64,000 bases of DNA from Marasmitruncus massiliensis. GTDB taxonomy: Bacteria; Bacillota; Clostridia; Oscillospirales; Ruminococcaceae. How positions within the stretch are numbered: the first letter of the stretch is position 1; each line of letters begins with the position of its first letter. Made by a program: the position numbers and the translations under genes. The notes under the pieces are model-generated. The model searched no databases. It was not told the DNA's origin and saw only the letters and a program-made list of their open reading frames with translations. Shown here one piece after another: positions 16,420 through 26,219 of the stretch. The DNA lies in assembly GCF_900186535.1 (NCBI RefSeq), contig NZ_FYDE01000003.1, positions 248,001-312,000 on the forward strand. Reading direction: 5' to 3'.

Positions 16420-19400
16420 GTCGCACCTCGCATGAGGTGCGTGGATTGAAATGTTTTGCCACTGACTGCGCCACATCATCAACACGTCGCACCTCGCATG
16501 AGGTGCGTGGATTGAAATGAACGATGAGAGCACCATGCTTGCCAAACTGATAGTCGCACCTCGCATGAGGTGCGTGGATTGAAATTCCGGTTAGGGGCGT
16601 CAGAGGGCGCAAGGTTAAACGTCGCACCTCGCATGAGGTGCGTGGATTGAAATATCGCACCTATCAGGATTGGGAGTGTGGAAAACGGTCGCACCTCGCA
16701 TGAGGTGCGTGGATTGAAATTAGTGGGGATATTGTCAGGCGCAGCGGATATTACGTCGCACCTCGCATGAGGTGCGTGGATTGAAATCGCTGTTATATCC
16801 GCCTATGCCGTAGGCGACCACGTCGCACCTCGCATGAGGTGCGTGGATTGAAATTTTCAGGGTGGCGTTTTCGGCTTGCATTGCGCTGGTCGCACCTCGC
16901 ATGAGGTGCGTGGATTGAAATTGACGACGCCTTGAAAAACTCTATTTGTTTTGGGTGTCGCACCTCGCATGAGGTGCGTGGATTGAAATAATTTAGTGAA
17001 TGTCAATAAGGGTAATATGTTTAGTCGCACCTCGCATGAGGTGCGTGGATTGAAATTGTTTAAATCTGATTTAATTTCAAGAAATTCTTCGTCGCACCTC
17101 GCATGAGGTGCGTGGATTGAAATTTCCATAATTCAAACCAAGTCATTTTTATCCTTGTCGCACCTCGCATGAGGTGCGTGGATTGAAATCGCTTGAAACC
17201 CAAGCCCCGCAGGAGTCAGACCCGTCGCACCTCGCATGAGGTGCGTGGATTGAAATGCTGGTACTGTTGCGCCCGCGCTGACGTGTTTTGTCGCACCTCG
17301 CATGAGGTGCGTGGATTGAAATTACTCTAGCCACACTGGAAAGTATAGGCTATACCGTCGCACCTCGCATGAGGTGCGTGGATTGAAATTGTACTGTACG
17401 ACGGCAAGATTGTCCGTCCGAAAGTCGCACCTCGCATGAGGTGCGTGGATTGAAATGTGTCAGATATGTTTGACAATCGGAAAATTAAGGTCGCACCTCG
17501 CATGAGGTGCGTGGATTGAAATCTTAAAATATATTTCTTATCTCTTCTTTTGTGTGGTCGCACCTCGCATGAGGTGCGTGGATTGAAATCGTTTGCAAGC
17601 CTGTATACATACAGCAATAGCGAGTCGCACCTCGCATGAGGTGCGTGGATTGAAATCGTTTGCAAGCCTGTATACATACAGCAATAGCGAGTCGCACCTC
17701 GCATGAGGTGCGTGGATTGAAATGTTCTAAGATTTTCGAGTATGCGCTTTGCAATCAGTCGCACCTCGCATGAGGTGCGTGGATTGAAATGATTATATCA
17801 AAGACAATGAAGCCTGTGCAAAGTAGTCGCACCTCGCATGAGGTGCGTGGATTGAAATTCGTATTCCGTGAAGGTTTTCAGCGACAAGCCAGGTCGCACC
17901 TCGCATGAGGTGCGTGGATTGAAATTTAATATCCGGTATCTGGCGCGGCTTTCGTTTACGTCGCACCTCGCATGAGGTGCGTGGATTGAAATATGAATTC
18001 TTGACAGAAAACAGTAAAGGATTTAATGTCGCACCTCGCATGAGGTGCGTGGATTGAAATCTTTGTTGCTGCTAAAGGCTCCGGGGACGTTTTCGTCGCA
18101 CCTCGCATGAGGTGCGTGGATTGAAATTTTTGGGTATTTGTACGTTTATGTTTGGCATGTTGTCGCACCTCGCATGAGGTGCGTGGATTGAAATAGTCAA
18201 GCCATCGGGTAAGAGGAGGTGTATCAAGTCGCACCTCGCATGAGGTGCGTGGATTGAAATAATGATGCGCTTTCGGAATCGATCAGAACTAACCGTCGCA
18301 CCTCGCATGAGGTGCGTGGATTGAAATCTGTATCTCAACTTCGATTTCCCTGTTTTCGGTAGTCGCACCTCGCATGAGGTGCGTGGATTGAAATATTGGA
18401 CATGGATAAAATCAGCAGAATGTTACACGTCGCACCTCGCATGAGGTGCGTGGATTGAAATATCTTAAGAACACCGAACCGGTTCGAAAATTTAAGTCGC
18501 ACCTCGCATGAGGTGCGTGGATTGAAATGTTTCCGACAGCAAAACAGCAACCGGCTCCCGGACGTCGCACCTCGCATGAGGTGCGTGGATTGAAATTATC
18601 TTTAGCAATGTCAAATAAAAAGGACGTACTGTCGCACCTCGCATGAGGTGCGTGGATTGAAATGTCCGTTCCGGCCAACATCAATGATTTCATCGGGTCG
18701 CACCTCGCATGAGGTGCGTGGATTGAAATATTAAGGGGCTTATGCCAATCGTCAAAGAATTGGCGTCGCACCTCGCATGAGGTGCGTGGATTGAAATCAC
18801 AGGCTGTTTGGGCAGCTAAAAAGTACAGGTGTCGCACCTCGCATGAGGTGCGTGGATTGAAATTGATCGGCTTGTCGGTTCCCGCCCACTGGTTTAGTCG
18901 CACCTCGCATGAGGTGCGTGGATTGAAATAAATTTGTGAATATCAATTAAGTCCTGTTGTGGTCGCACCTCGCATGAGGTGCGTGGATTGAAATTTCTTC
19001 CAATTATACAGGCTATTACTCCTGAGATGTCGCACCTCGCATGAGGTGCGTGGATTGAAATCGCGCGGACGCAAACACGCTGACTTCCGATGTGGGGTCG
19101 CACCTCGCATGAGGTGCGTGGATTGAAATTTCTGAACAAGTAAGACTGCGATGAAAGTTTTCATAGTCGCACCTCGCATGAGGTGCGTGGATTGAAATAG
19201 TCCGATTCCGCTGCATATCCAGCTTACACCAAGTCGCACCTCGCATGAGGTGCGTGGATTGAAATCCTAAAACGTCTGCAGTCGGCGCCTGCGGGCGTGT
19301 CGCACCTCGCATGAGGTGCGTGGATTGAAATTTCAAGCCCGCGCTGCGTGAGCTGAGCATAATATGTCGCACCTCGCATGAGGTGCGTGGATTGAAATGT

Positions 19401-19512
19401 ATCCGGCATTGTTTCCAACGCCAGCTTGGAGGTCGCACCTCGCATGAGGTGCGTGGATTGAAATAAGACCTAACGCCTCGCTGCGCCGAAGCCCAGTGGT
19501 CGTACCTCGCAT
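16420..19512 (+). CRISPR. Type I-C CRISPR array: 46 full repeats, 46 spacers, truncated terminal repeat
   Basis: The repeat is 33 bp, starting GTCGCACCTC and ending GTGGATTGAAAT, with an 8-bp stem CGCACCTC/GAGGTGCG around GCAT. I count 46 full copies, the first at 16420-16452 and the last at 19432-19464, with no internal variants seen by eye. Spacers are 32-36 bp, mostly 34. Two neighbouring spacers are identical (17590-17623 and 17657-17690). After the 46th spacer (19465-19498) only 14 bases of a 47th repeat remain (19499-19512, one mismatch). The sequence then passes straight into a transporter lipoprotein gene. Confidence 0.98.
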
Positions 19513-20846
19513 TGGCGGTATGTCTCGCAGCCACCATGGCATTTTCAACGGTCGGCTGTGATTCCGCAAATGCGGAAAGCTCTTCGGAAAGCGGTTCTGC
19601 AAGCTTGGCAGATTCGAGTTCCGGCGACGGAGAACCTGTAACACTCAAAATCACTTGGTGGGGTTCACAGAGTAGACACGACTATACTCAGAAGCTTCTA
19701 GACCTTTATACAGAAACACATCCCAATATAAAGTTTGAAGCGTCGCCTGCCGGTTGGGATGGATATTTTGACAAACTGTCAACGCAGACGGCTTCGGGCT
19801 CTATGCCGGACATTGTACAGATGGACTATTTGTACATTACAACTTACGCACAAAATAATTCTATCGCGGATTTAAAGCCGTTTATCAACGATGGAACGCT
19901 CGATGTTTCAAGCGTTGGCGCGAACATTTTGAATACCGGTGAAATCAACGGAAAAATGGCTGGTATGGTTTTGACAACCTCTCTGCTTGCATTCGGATAC
20001 AATCCGGATGTTCTTACAAAAGCGGGTGTCAATATGCCGACAAGCGAATGGACTTGGGATGACTATATCTCGATGAACAAAACCATAAAAGAAAAAGCGG
20101 GTATTGCGGACAGCGCCAGCATAGATCCTCTGTATGACACCAATCTTTTCAATTATTGGGTAAGGCAGCACGGCGAGAAGCTTTTCAGCGATGATAATAA
20201 GTCCTTAGGATATCAGGATGATAAACTCTGTGCGGACTACCTGAAGATGTGGAAAGACCTGATGGATACCGATATTGTGCCCAATCCCGATGAGTTTGCG
20301 CAGATTCAGACCTTGGGTCTGGAAGCTGGCCCTGTCGTTACCGGAGATGCTGCCTTTGTTCAGAACTGGAACAATTATGCGACTCTCGTAGCAAAGTCGA
20401 ACGATAAAATCAAGATCGTCACGCCCCCGATGGCCACTGATTCCGATGCAAAAGGCCTGTGGCTGAAACCAGGTATGTTTTTCTCTGTAGCCGAGACTTC
20501 GGAACACAAAAAAGAAGCAGCCGAATTCATTAACTGGTTTGTTAATTCGGAAGAAGCCAACGATATCATCATGGCGGAAAGAGGCACACCTGTATCATCC
20601 AAAATTCGCGAGCATATGGTCAGTTCCGGAAAAATGACACAACAGCAGAAAGATATGTTCCAGTATGTTAACGAAGCGGCAAAACTTTGCGGCGAGACTC
20701 CACCTCCAGATCCGATTGGTATGTCTGAGGTAAATAAAGTGTTCAAGGATGTGGGTTCAAGCGTGTTTTATGGCCAGGCAACGCCGGAAGAGGCGGCGGC
20801 CAGCTTTAGGGAACAGACAAACGCAATGCTGGCAAGAAGCAACTGA
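19512..20846 (+). CDS. Sugar ABC transporter substrate-binding lipoprotein (family 1), 5' end lost to the CRISPR array
   Basis: The body is a complete family 1 solute-binding protein (LKITWWGSQ, then MPDIVQMDYLYI, then TPVSSKIREHMV), about 445 residues. It follows a lipobox FSTVGC and an S/E-rich linker. The only possible start is TTG at 19512, in the stub of the last CRISPR repeat. There is no ribosome site, and the next in-frame stop upstream is at 19464. The predicted leader AVCLAATMAFSTVGC has no positive n-region. The gene has most likely lost its promoter, start and first few codons. It heads an operon with two permeases and a GH115-like enzyme, so the ligand is probably a glucuronic-acid-bearing xylo-oligosaccharide (inference). 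Confidence 0.8.
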   Translation: MAVCLAATMAFSTVGCDSANAESSSESGSASLADSSSGDGEPVTLKITWWGSQSRHDYTQKLLDLYTETHPNIKFEASPAGWDGYFDKLSTQTASGSMPDIVQMDYLYITTYAQNNSIADLKPFINDGTLDVSSVGANILNTGEINGKMAGMVLTTSLLAFGYNPDVLTKAGVNMPTSEWTWDDYISMNKTIKEKAGIADSASIDPLYDTNLFNYWVRQHGEKLFSDDNKSLGYQDDKLCADYLKMWKDLMDTDIVPNPDEFAQIQTLGLEAGPVVTGDAAFVQNWNNYATLVAKSNDKIKIVTPPMATDSDAKGLWLKPGMFFSVAETSEHKKEAAEFINWFVNSEEANDIIMAERGTPVSSKIREHMVSSGKMTQQQKDMFQYVNEAAKLCGETPPPDPIGMSEVNKVFKDVGSSVFYGQATPEEAAASFREQTNAMLARSN

Positions 20847-20859
20847 TTGGTGGAAAAAA

Positions 20860-20895
20860 GGGGTTCCACAGAAAGATGTGGGACCCCTCTTTTTT
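20860..20895 (+). terminator. Intra-operon terminator/attenuator after the binding-protein gene
   Basis: GGGGTTCCACA pairs with TGTGGGACCCC (one mismatch) around a 6-base loop and is followed by a 7-base T run. Between a binding-protein gene and its permeases such an element usually keeps the binding protein more abundant. It also rules out the in-frame ATG at 20876 as the permease start. Confidence 0.85.
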
Positions 20896-20914
20896 GAAAG
20901 ATGCAGGTGATTAT

Positions 20915-21832
20915 ATGAAAGGCCATAAGAATTTGATTGGAAAACTTTATAAGCCGAGAGATAATGTGGTAGGCTATTTGATGCTTGCGCCGTGGCTGAT
21001 TGGCTTTCTTTTTATGTGGCTCGCTCCGGCTGTGACTTCTATGTACTATTCGTTTACAGACTTTAATCTTCTGAATACGCCGAAACTGATCGGTTTCGAT
21101 AATTATATTCGCATATTTACGACAGACAAGACCTTTATTCAGGCACTTAAGGTCACTTTTATTTATGTGCTGGTACTAGTGCCGCTTCGCTTGGCGTTTG
21201 CCCTGTTTATCGCGGTTCTTCTGAATAAGAAGCATAGATGCCTCGGCCTGTATCGCACGTTCTATTACATCCCGTCCATTATTGGTGGAAGCATTGCGGT
21301 TTCAGTTGTCTGGAAACAGATTTTTGGCAACAAGGGCGTCATTATGTCGCTGCTGGAGGTCTTTGGAATTCATCAGCAGACTTCCCTTTTGGGAAATCCA
21401 AAAACGGCGTTAAGCGTTATTATCATCATGGGTATATGGCAGTTTGGCTCGTCTATGCTAATTTTCCTTTCTGCATTGAAACAAATTCCGGGTTCGCTCT
21501 ATGAATCTGCTATGGTGGACGGAGCAAAGCCGGCAAAAATTTTCTTTAGGATTACGATGCCCATGCTGACGCCGATGATCTTCTTTAATCTGATTTTGCA
21601 AATTATCAATGGCTTCCGGGTATTTACGGAAAGCTATATTATTACGAACGGCGGGCCACTCGATAGCACGCTGTCCTACGTGTTATACCTGTATCGCCGA
21701 GCGTTTACCTATTTTGATATGGGGTACAGCTGCGCGATGGCATGGATTCTGGTTGCAATTATTGCCGTCTTTACAGTAATATTGTTCAAAACCCAAAAGA
21801 GCTGGGTCTACTATGAGTCGGGAGAGAATTAG
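20915..21832 (+). CDS. Sugar ABC transporter permease (MalF/UgpA-like)
   Basis: A 306-residue inner-membrane protein with six hydrophobic segments. The EAA loop that docks the ATPase reads SLYESAMVDGAKPAKIFFRI. I use the ATG at 20915, which has an AGGTGA site. No ATPase gene is present in the cluster, which is normal for Firmicutes sugar transporters that share an MsmK-like ATPase. The next permease begins 3 bases after the stop. Confidence 0.93.
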   Translation: MKGHKNLIGKLYKPRDNVVGYLMLAPWLIGFLFMWLAPAVTSMYYSFTDFNLLNTPKLIGFDNYIRIFTTDKTFIQALKVTFIYVLVLVPLRLAFALFIAVLLNKKHRCLGLYRTFYYIPSIIGGSIAVSVVWKQIFGNKGVIMSLLEVFGIHQQTSLLGNPKTALSVIIIMGIWQFGSSMLIFLSALKQIPGSLYESAMVDGAKPAKIFFRITMPMLTPMIFFNLILQIINGFRVFTESYIITNGGPLDSTLSYVLYLYRRAFTYFDMGYSCAMAWILVAIIAVFTVILFKTQKSWVYYESGEN

Positions 21833-21835
21833 ACA

Positions 21836-22687
21836 ATGGGTATAAAAAAAGAAAAAAGACTGCGTTCCATCCTATTTCATGTCGGGGCATGTATTCTGGG
21901 ATTTATCATGATCTATCCGCTGCTCTGGCTCGTTGCAAGTTCCTTCAAAAGCAATGAAACAATGTTTACGAACACCTATTCACTGATTCCAACGGAATGG
22001 GACATTATTGAAAATTACAGTAGTGGACTTAAGGGAGTCGGCGGTGTCACGTTCCTAACATTCTTTCTGAATTCGCTGATTGTCACCTTTGTGGGCACCG
22101 TTACCTGTGTAATGTCATCTCTTTTCGCGGCATATGCCTTATCTAGAATCCGGTTCCGCTTTTCCGGTTTTTGGTTTGGCTGCGTCATGGTTACTATGAT
22201 GATACCGCCTCAAGTTATGGTTGTACCACAATATATTATTTTGAAAAAGATGAAATTGATCGACACTGTAGCGTCGCTGGTGCTGCCGTGGGGGTTTGGT
22301 ACGGCATTTTTTATCTTTCTGATGATCCAGTTTTTTAAAGGGATCCCGAAAGAGTTGGATGAAGCGGCACAGATCGATGGCTGTGGAAAGATCGGCATCC
22401 TGTTCCGTATTCTGGTCCCGATTGTAAAGCCTGCGATTGTGACGTCGTCAATCTTTGCATTTTATTGGATCTGGCAGGACTTCTTTCAGCCACTAATTTT
22501 CATGAATACAACCAGCAAGTTTACAATTCCTTTAGCCCTGAACATGTATCTGGATCCCAATTCCTACAACAACTATGGGGGACTGTTTGCCATGTCTGTG
22601 ATTTCGCTGCTCCCGGTTATCATTTTCTTCATTATCTTCCAGAAACAGCTGGTAGAGGGGATTGCAACGGAGGGGCTCAAAGGCTGA
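21836..22687 (+). CDS. Sugar ABC transporter permease (MalG/UgpE-like)
   Basis: The 283-residue partner permease has about six membrane segments and the EAA loop KELDEAAQIDGCGKIGILFR. It is tightly packed behind the first permease and ends 58 bases before the GH115-like gene. Together with the binding protein it would form the import channel. Confidence 0.93.
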   Translation: MGIKKEKRLRSILFHVGACILGFIMIYPLLWLVASSFKSNETMFTNTYSLIPTEWDIIENYSSGLKGVGGVTFLTFFLNSLIVTFVGTVTCVMSSLFAAYALSRIRFRFSGFWFGCVMVTMMIPPQVMVVPQYIILKKMKLIDTVASLVLPWGFGTAFFIFLMIQFFKGIPKELDEAAQIDGCGKIGILFRILVPIVKPAIVTSSIFAFYWIWQDFFQPLIFMNTTSKFTIPLALNMYLDPNSYNNYGGLFAMSVISLLPVIIFFIIFQKQLVEGIATEGLKG

Positions 22688-22745
22688 AAGAAAGGCGTCA
22701 CATGTTGGTGTGGCGTCTGTTTTTTTATAAAGGGAGGGAAAAAGT

Positions 22746-24755
22746 ATGTTGTTGATTAATAAAAATTCGGTGATTACTGTAACAATGGATTCGGAATCTG
22801 TCAGAAGAGCCGTGAGGAGCCTCAGGCGGGATATCGACAAAGCCTTTTGTGATTCCGATACAACAGGGGCGGAAATACGTCTGACAGAAGATCATAAGCA
22901 GAAGACAGAATGTTTCCAAATTGTGGCGATTGACGAATATCTGGAAATCCGGGCGATGGATGCTCTCGGTTTTATTTATGGCATCTATGAAATCAGTCGT
23001 TCCCTGCTTGGTATCACAGACTTCTGGTTCTGGAATGACCAGAAGATAGTGCCGAAGGTGGGCATTCGCATCCCCGACGATTACCAGTACCAGTCCATGC
23101 CGTATATAGTGCAATTCCGCGGCTGGTTTGTCAACGACGAGGTGTTACTCCATACCTGGAGCGTAGACAGGCAGAAAGCAAAACCATGGGAAATGACGTT
23201 TGAAGCACTGCTTCGCTGCGGCGGCAACATGGTTATTCCCGGTACGGATACCAACTCACGGCTTTACCGAAAACTGGCATCGGATATGGGGCTGTATATT
23301 ACCCATCACCATGCGGAGCCGCTTGGCGCGGAGATGTTTGCCCGGGCATATCCACAGCTGAATCCTTCCTACGCGGAATATCCAGACAAATTTCGGCAGC
23401 TTTGGCTGGATGGTATCCGAGAGCAGAAGGAGATGCGTGTCGTCTGGAACCTTGGTTTCCGCGGCCAGGGGGACTGCCCCTTCTGGATTAACGATTCGCG
23501 GTACCGGACGCCAGAATCCCGTGGTAGGTTAATGAGTAGGCTGATCCAAATTCAGTACGAAATAGTAAATCAGATGGTGCCTGGCGCGGTCTGCTGCACG
23601 AATCTATATGGAGAAACGATGGAACTTTACCGGGATGGTTACCTAAAGTTGCCGGAGGACATTATCAAGATCTGGGCGGACAACGGTTACGGAAAGATGG
23701 TGACGAGAAGGCAGGAAAATCATAATCCGCGCATTTACGCCTTACCACAGGAAGGAGACAAAGGGAAGCACGGCATTTATTATCACGTTTCTTTTTATGA
23801 CCTACAGGCGGCAAACCACATCACAATGCTCCCGAACTCCCCAGAATTTGTGCTTGGAGAGCTTGGAAAAGTGTTGAAGCATGGTGTAAGGGACTTCTGG
23901 CTGATCAACTGTTCCAATATCAAACCGCATGTATATTTCCTGGACTTTATCTCCAAAGTCTGGCGGGAGGGAACGGTTAATCCTACGAAACACAGGGAGG
24001 AATACATATCGCGATATTATGGAACGCATAACGTTGGGAAAATTTCCGCTTGCCTGAAAGCTTATCCGGAATATGCGCTTGCATATGGGAACGAAGAGGA
24101 CGAACATGCTGGGGAGCAGTTCGCCAATCATGTGGCGCGGATTCTGATTTCACAATTTATGAGGGACAAAGAGAAACGCGCGGAGGACCTACTATGGGCG
24201 ACGAGGGCAAAGAATCTGAAAGAACAAGTCCTCTGGTATCAAGCGCTGTGCGATAAGGCGCGAAAGGGATACCTGGAGTACCAAAGAGAGTGTGAGCGGA
24301 CGGCAGATTCTATTTCGGATGATGCACGGGGACTATTCCGGGATTCACTGCTTTTGCAGGTGGAGATCTATTCTCATTGCTTTTCTGGAGCTTATCTGGT
24401 GTGCGAAAGCCTGCTGAAGGCCATGGATGGTGATGAACAGAGGGCATTTTATGCGGCTGGCAAAGCAAAGGAAGAATATTGCAGCGCAAATCAAGCTATG
24501 CGGGACTGTGAACATGGTGAATGGTGCGGCTTTTACGCAAACGAATGCCTGACAGATGTCAAACAGACAGCCTGGGTTCTGGAAGGATTAATGAGCTACC
24601 TGAGAAATTTAGGTGATGGACCTCATTTTTACAAGTGGCAAAGAGAATTTCTGTATCCCGAGGAGGACCGCCGGGTGCTGCTGATTCTCAACATGGAAAA
24701 CCATTTGAAAGATGACGAACTGTTTACGCTGATGGAGGCAAGATGGGATAGTTAA
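22746..24755 (+). CDS. GH115-family alpha-glucuronidase-like glycoside hydrolase (intracellular)
   Basis: GH115 enzymes remove (4-O-methyl)-glucuronic acid from xylan. This 669-residue protein shows family landmarks: the start of the barrel RGWFVNDEVLLHTW, WEMTFEALLRCGGNMVIPG, then LPEDIIKIWADNGYGKMVTR and KGKHGIYYHVSFYD. An N-terminal hydrolase-accessory domain with FIYGIYEISR precedes them. There is no signal peptide, so it should act on imported oligosaccharides, fitting the transporter genes directly upstream. It is shorter than characterised GH115 enzymes (~800-1000 residues) and lacks their C-terminal domain. AGGGAGGG precedes the ATG. Confidence 0.8.
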   Translation: MLLINKNSVITVTMDSESVRRAVRSLRRDIDKAFCDSDTTGAEIRLTEDHKQKTECFQIVAIDEYLEIRAMDALGFIYGIYEISRSLLGITDFWFWNDQKIVPKVGIRIPDDYQYQSMPYIVQFRGWFVNDEVLLHTWSVDRQKAKPWEMTFEALLRCGGNMVIPGTDTNSRLYRKLASDMGLYITHHHAEPLGAEMFARAYPQLNPSYAEYPDKFRQLWLDGIREQKEMRVVWNLGFRGQGDCPFWINDSRYRTPESRGRLMSRLIQIQYEIVNQMVPGAVCCTNLYGETMELYRDGYLKLPEDIIKIWADNGYGKMVTRRQENHNPRIYALPQEGDKGKHGIYYHVSFYDLQAANHITMLPNSPEFVLGELGKVLKHGVRDFWLINCSNIKPHVYFLDFISKVWREGTVNPTKHREEYISRYYGTHNVGKISACLKAYPEYALAYGNEEDEHAGEQFANHVARILISQFMRDKEKRAEDLLWATRAKNLKEQVLWYQALCDKARKGYLEYQRECERTADSISDDARGLFRDSLLLQVEIYSHCFSGAYLVCESLLKAMDGDEQRAFYAAGKAKEEYCSANQAMRDCEHGEWCGFYANECLTDVKQTAWVLEGLMSYLRNLGDGPHFYKWQREFLYPEEDRRVLLILNMENHLKDDELFTLMEARWDS

Positions 24756-24823
24756 GTGAAGAAATCAGCGCGGCACAGCGTCGAGATATGCTTACCTATT
24801 CAGCTAGGAGGAGGGACAGACGG

Positions 24824-24921
24824 ATGAAAAAAATACTGATTCTTGAACATGGAAAACCGACACCTAACGATTACGGCAGGAAATATCGCCAGCAGAGGTG
24901 TGAAAGGCGTCTGGATTGACA
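24824..24921 (+). pseudogene. 5' stub of a truncated gene after the GH115 gene
   Basis: A strong AGGAGGAGGG site stands before an ATG whose frame reads KKILILEHGKPTPNDYGRK and then stops after 31 codons. The start looks genuine and probably began the next operon gene, but the body has been replaced by the mobile-element remnant that follows. I cannot name the lost product. Confidence 0.45.
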
Positions 24922-25363
24922 ATGTCATATGGGCAGATAAATCTGGTGGTCTATTATATTCCGGATGGCAAAGATACGGTTATGAATGGAGGACATTGCC
25001 AGGGACCTCTCTGAACCAGTGGAACAGGTTGTCCGACATAACGATACTATCCCACCCACTATCGATTCTGTGGCGGGAACCAAGAGTGACAATGCTCAGG
25101 CGGATCCGCGCGAGCAGCTTGAGGAATTGCTGCGCCGACAGCAGTTGAAGCACAAGGAACAACCGACATAGGCTGCCAACATTCAACAGGTAATTCCTGA
25201 ACCCATCCGCAGACCGTCCGGCAGTTCCAATAGACCGGGCGCAGCTGCTGTTTTGGCTTCCATGCTTTGCTTCCTGGCACTGATGGTGATGATCGTTCTG
25301 CTGGTACGCAGGCAGCACAAGGCAAGCGCTTATTGTGCGCCGAATATCCCGAAGAAAGAGTAA
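24922..25363 (+). pseudogene. Frameshifted and nonsense-mutated mobile-element-type protein
   Basis: Three pieces line up as one former protein. The frame at 24922 gives SYGQINLVVYYIPDGKDTV. The frame at 24986 continues EDIARDLSEPVEQVVRHN and a charged helical stretch ending KHKEQPT at an in-frame TAG (25169). The same frame then continues to 25363 with a membrane segment (VLASMLCFLALMVMIVLLV) and the tail RRQHKASAYCAPNIPKKE. One frameshift and one stop are therefore needed to restore it. I do not recognise the family. Its tail and the stem-loop that follows are duplicated near 2.2 kb. Confidence 0.5.
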
Positions 25364-25381
25364 AGGAATGAAAACATAAAT

Positions 25382-25417
25382 CAAGGGTGTCATCGCTGAA
25401 AAACGATGACACCCTTG
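25382..25417. repeat. Stem-loop repeat, copy 2
   Basis: CAAGGGTGTCATCG and CGATGACACCCTTG form a perfect 14-bp stem with an 8-base loop, 18 bases after the stop of the degenerate protein. It is the partner of the stem-loop at 2286-2315. Confidence 0.65.
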
Positions 25418-25450
25418 ACTCCGTTTAATACTCACACTGCTTATGGTGTG

Positions 25451-25909
25451 TTAATCATCATAATCATTCTTGCTGCTTACTTTTTTTATTATGGCTACAA
25501 TCAGCGAAATAAGCAGACCACTGGCCGGGACAATAAAGAGAATGAAAGCGGAATTATCGTTTGCATCTTCAGCAACTGATTGGACTGATAAATTTCCAAA
25601 GAGCTTAAATGATGCCATCACCAGAGTAACAGAAAAGGCTATAGAAATGATCAAGGATAGAATAGTTTTTCTGTTTTTAGCTTTCGGGGGCAGATATGCG
25701 TTTGTCGCAATCGTTCTAATAAGATAGATACTCATACAAACCATAATAATTACCATAATGTTTAGAGGATATTTAAGCCAGCGGATCCCATACCCGTAGA
25801 GACCGGTATCAAGTAAAAGGGCATAAAACATCAGCATGAACATTTGATTACCAATACCGTTGCGTTTTTCTTTCTGCATTTCGTCCAGACCATTTTTATG
25901 GATTCTCAT
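25451..25909 (-). CDS. Small membrane protein, four predicted helices, partner of Xre regulator
   Basis: This 152-residue protein has a charged N terminus (RIHKNGLDEMQKEKRNGIGN) followed by four hydrophobic segments. Proteins of this layout (I recall DUF6773-like ones, not certain) are often encoded behind small Xre regulators. The ATG at 25909 has GGGAGG 9 bases upstream and overlaps the end of the Xre gene by 14 bases, so the two are co-translated. Function is unknown. Confidence 0.75.
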   Translation of the reverse strand: MRIHKNGLDEMQKEKRNGIGNQMFMLMFYALLLDTGLYGYGIRWLKYPLNIMVIIMVCMSIYLIRTIATNAYLPPKAKNRKTILSLIISIAFSVTLVMASFKLFGNLSVQSVAEDANDNSAFILFIVPASGLLISLIVAIIKKVSSKNDYDD

Positions 25910-26111
25910 ACTTGTCATCCTCCCAAAAAAGTTGATCAAGGGTTTTACCAAGAACCCTGCAAATTGCGATGCATAAATTTATCGAAGGGTTATAGTCGCC
26001 TTTTTCAATAGCGTTCATTGTTTGCCGAGCTACTCCGACAGCGTCAGCAAGTTCTTTTTGCGTCATGTCTTTTGCTGCCCTGGCGGCCTTTATTCGTAAA
26101 TTCTTTCCCAT
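25896..26111 (-). CDS. Xre-family HTH regulator (YvaO/Cro-CI type)
   Basis: A 71-residue one-domain regulator: RIKAARAAKDMTQKELADAV, then GVARQTMNAIEKGDYNPSI, followed by the short tail LGKTLDQLFWED seen in small toxin-like or membrane-partner Xre proteins. GGAGG precedes the ATG at 26111; an upstream in-frame ATG at 26174 has no site. It is transcribed away from the HTH gene at 26220, so the two share a ~108-base divergent promoter region. Confidence 0.9.
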   Translation of the reverse strand: MGKNLRIKAARAAKDMTQKELADAVGVARQTMNAIEKGDYNPSINLCIAICRVLGKTLDQLFWEDDKYENP

Positions 26112-26219
26112 TGTTACTACCTCCGAAATGATAGTAACATATATAAATCTAAATGTCAAATATATATTACACAAAAGAGTGTCCGATCTAGATCTCTATT
26201 TGTAGAAAGAGGTAATTAA

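Noticed and set aside
16272-19512. Self-targeting spacers against genes in this window
   Set aside because: By eye I found no spacer matching the non-CRISPR part of the window, though I cannot run an exhaustive comparison.
16381-19654. Many minus-strand frames across the CRISPR array with repeated SIHAPHARCD- or FQSTHLMRGAT-like peptides
   Set aside because: They are translations of the repeat unit in different frames. They are not proteins.
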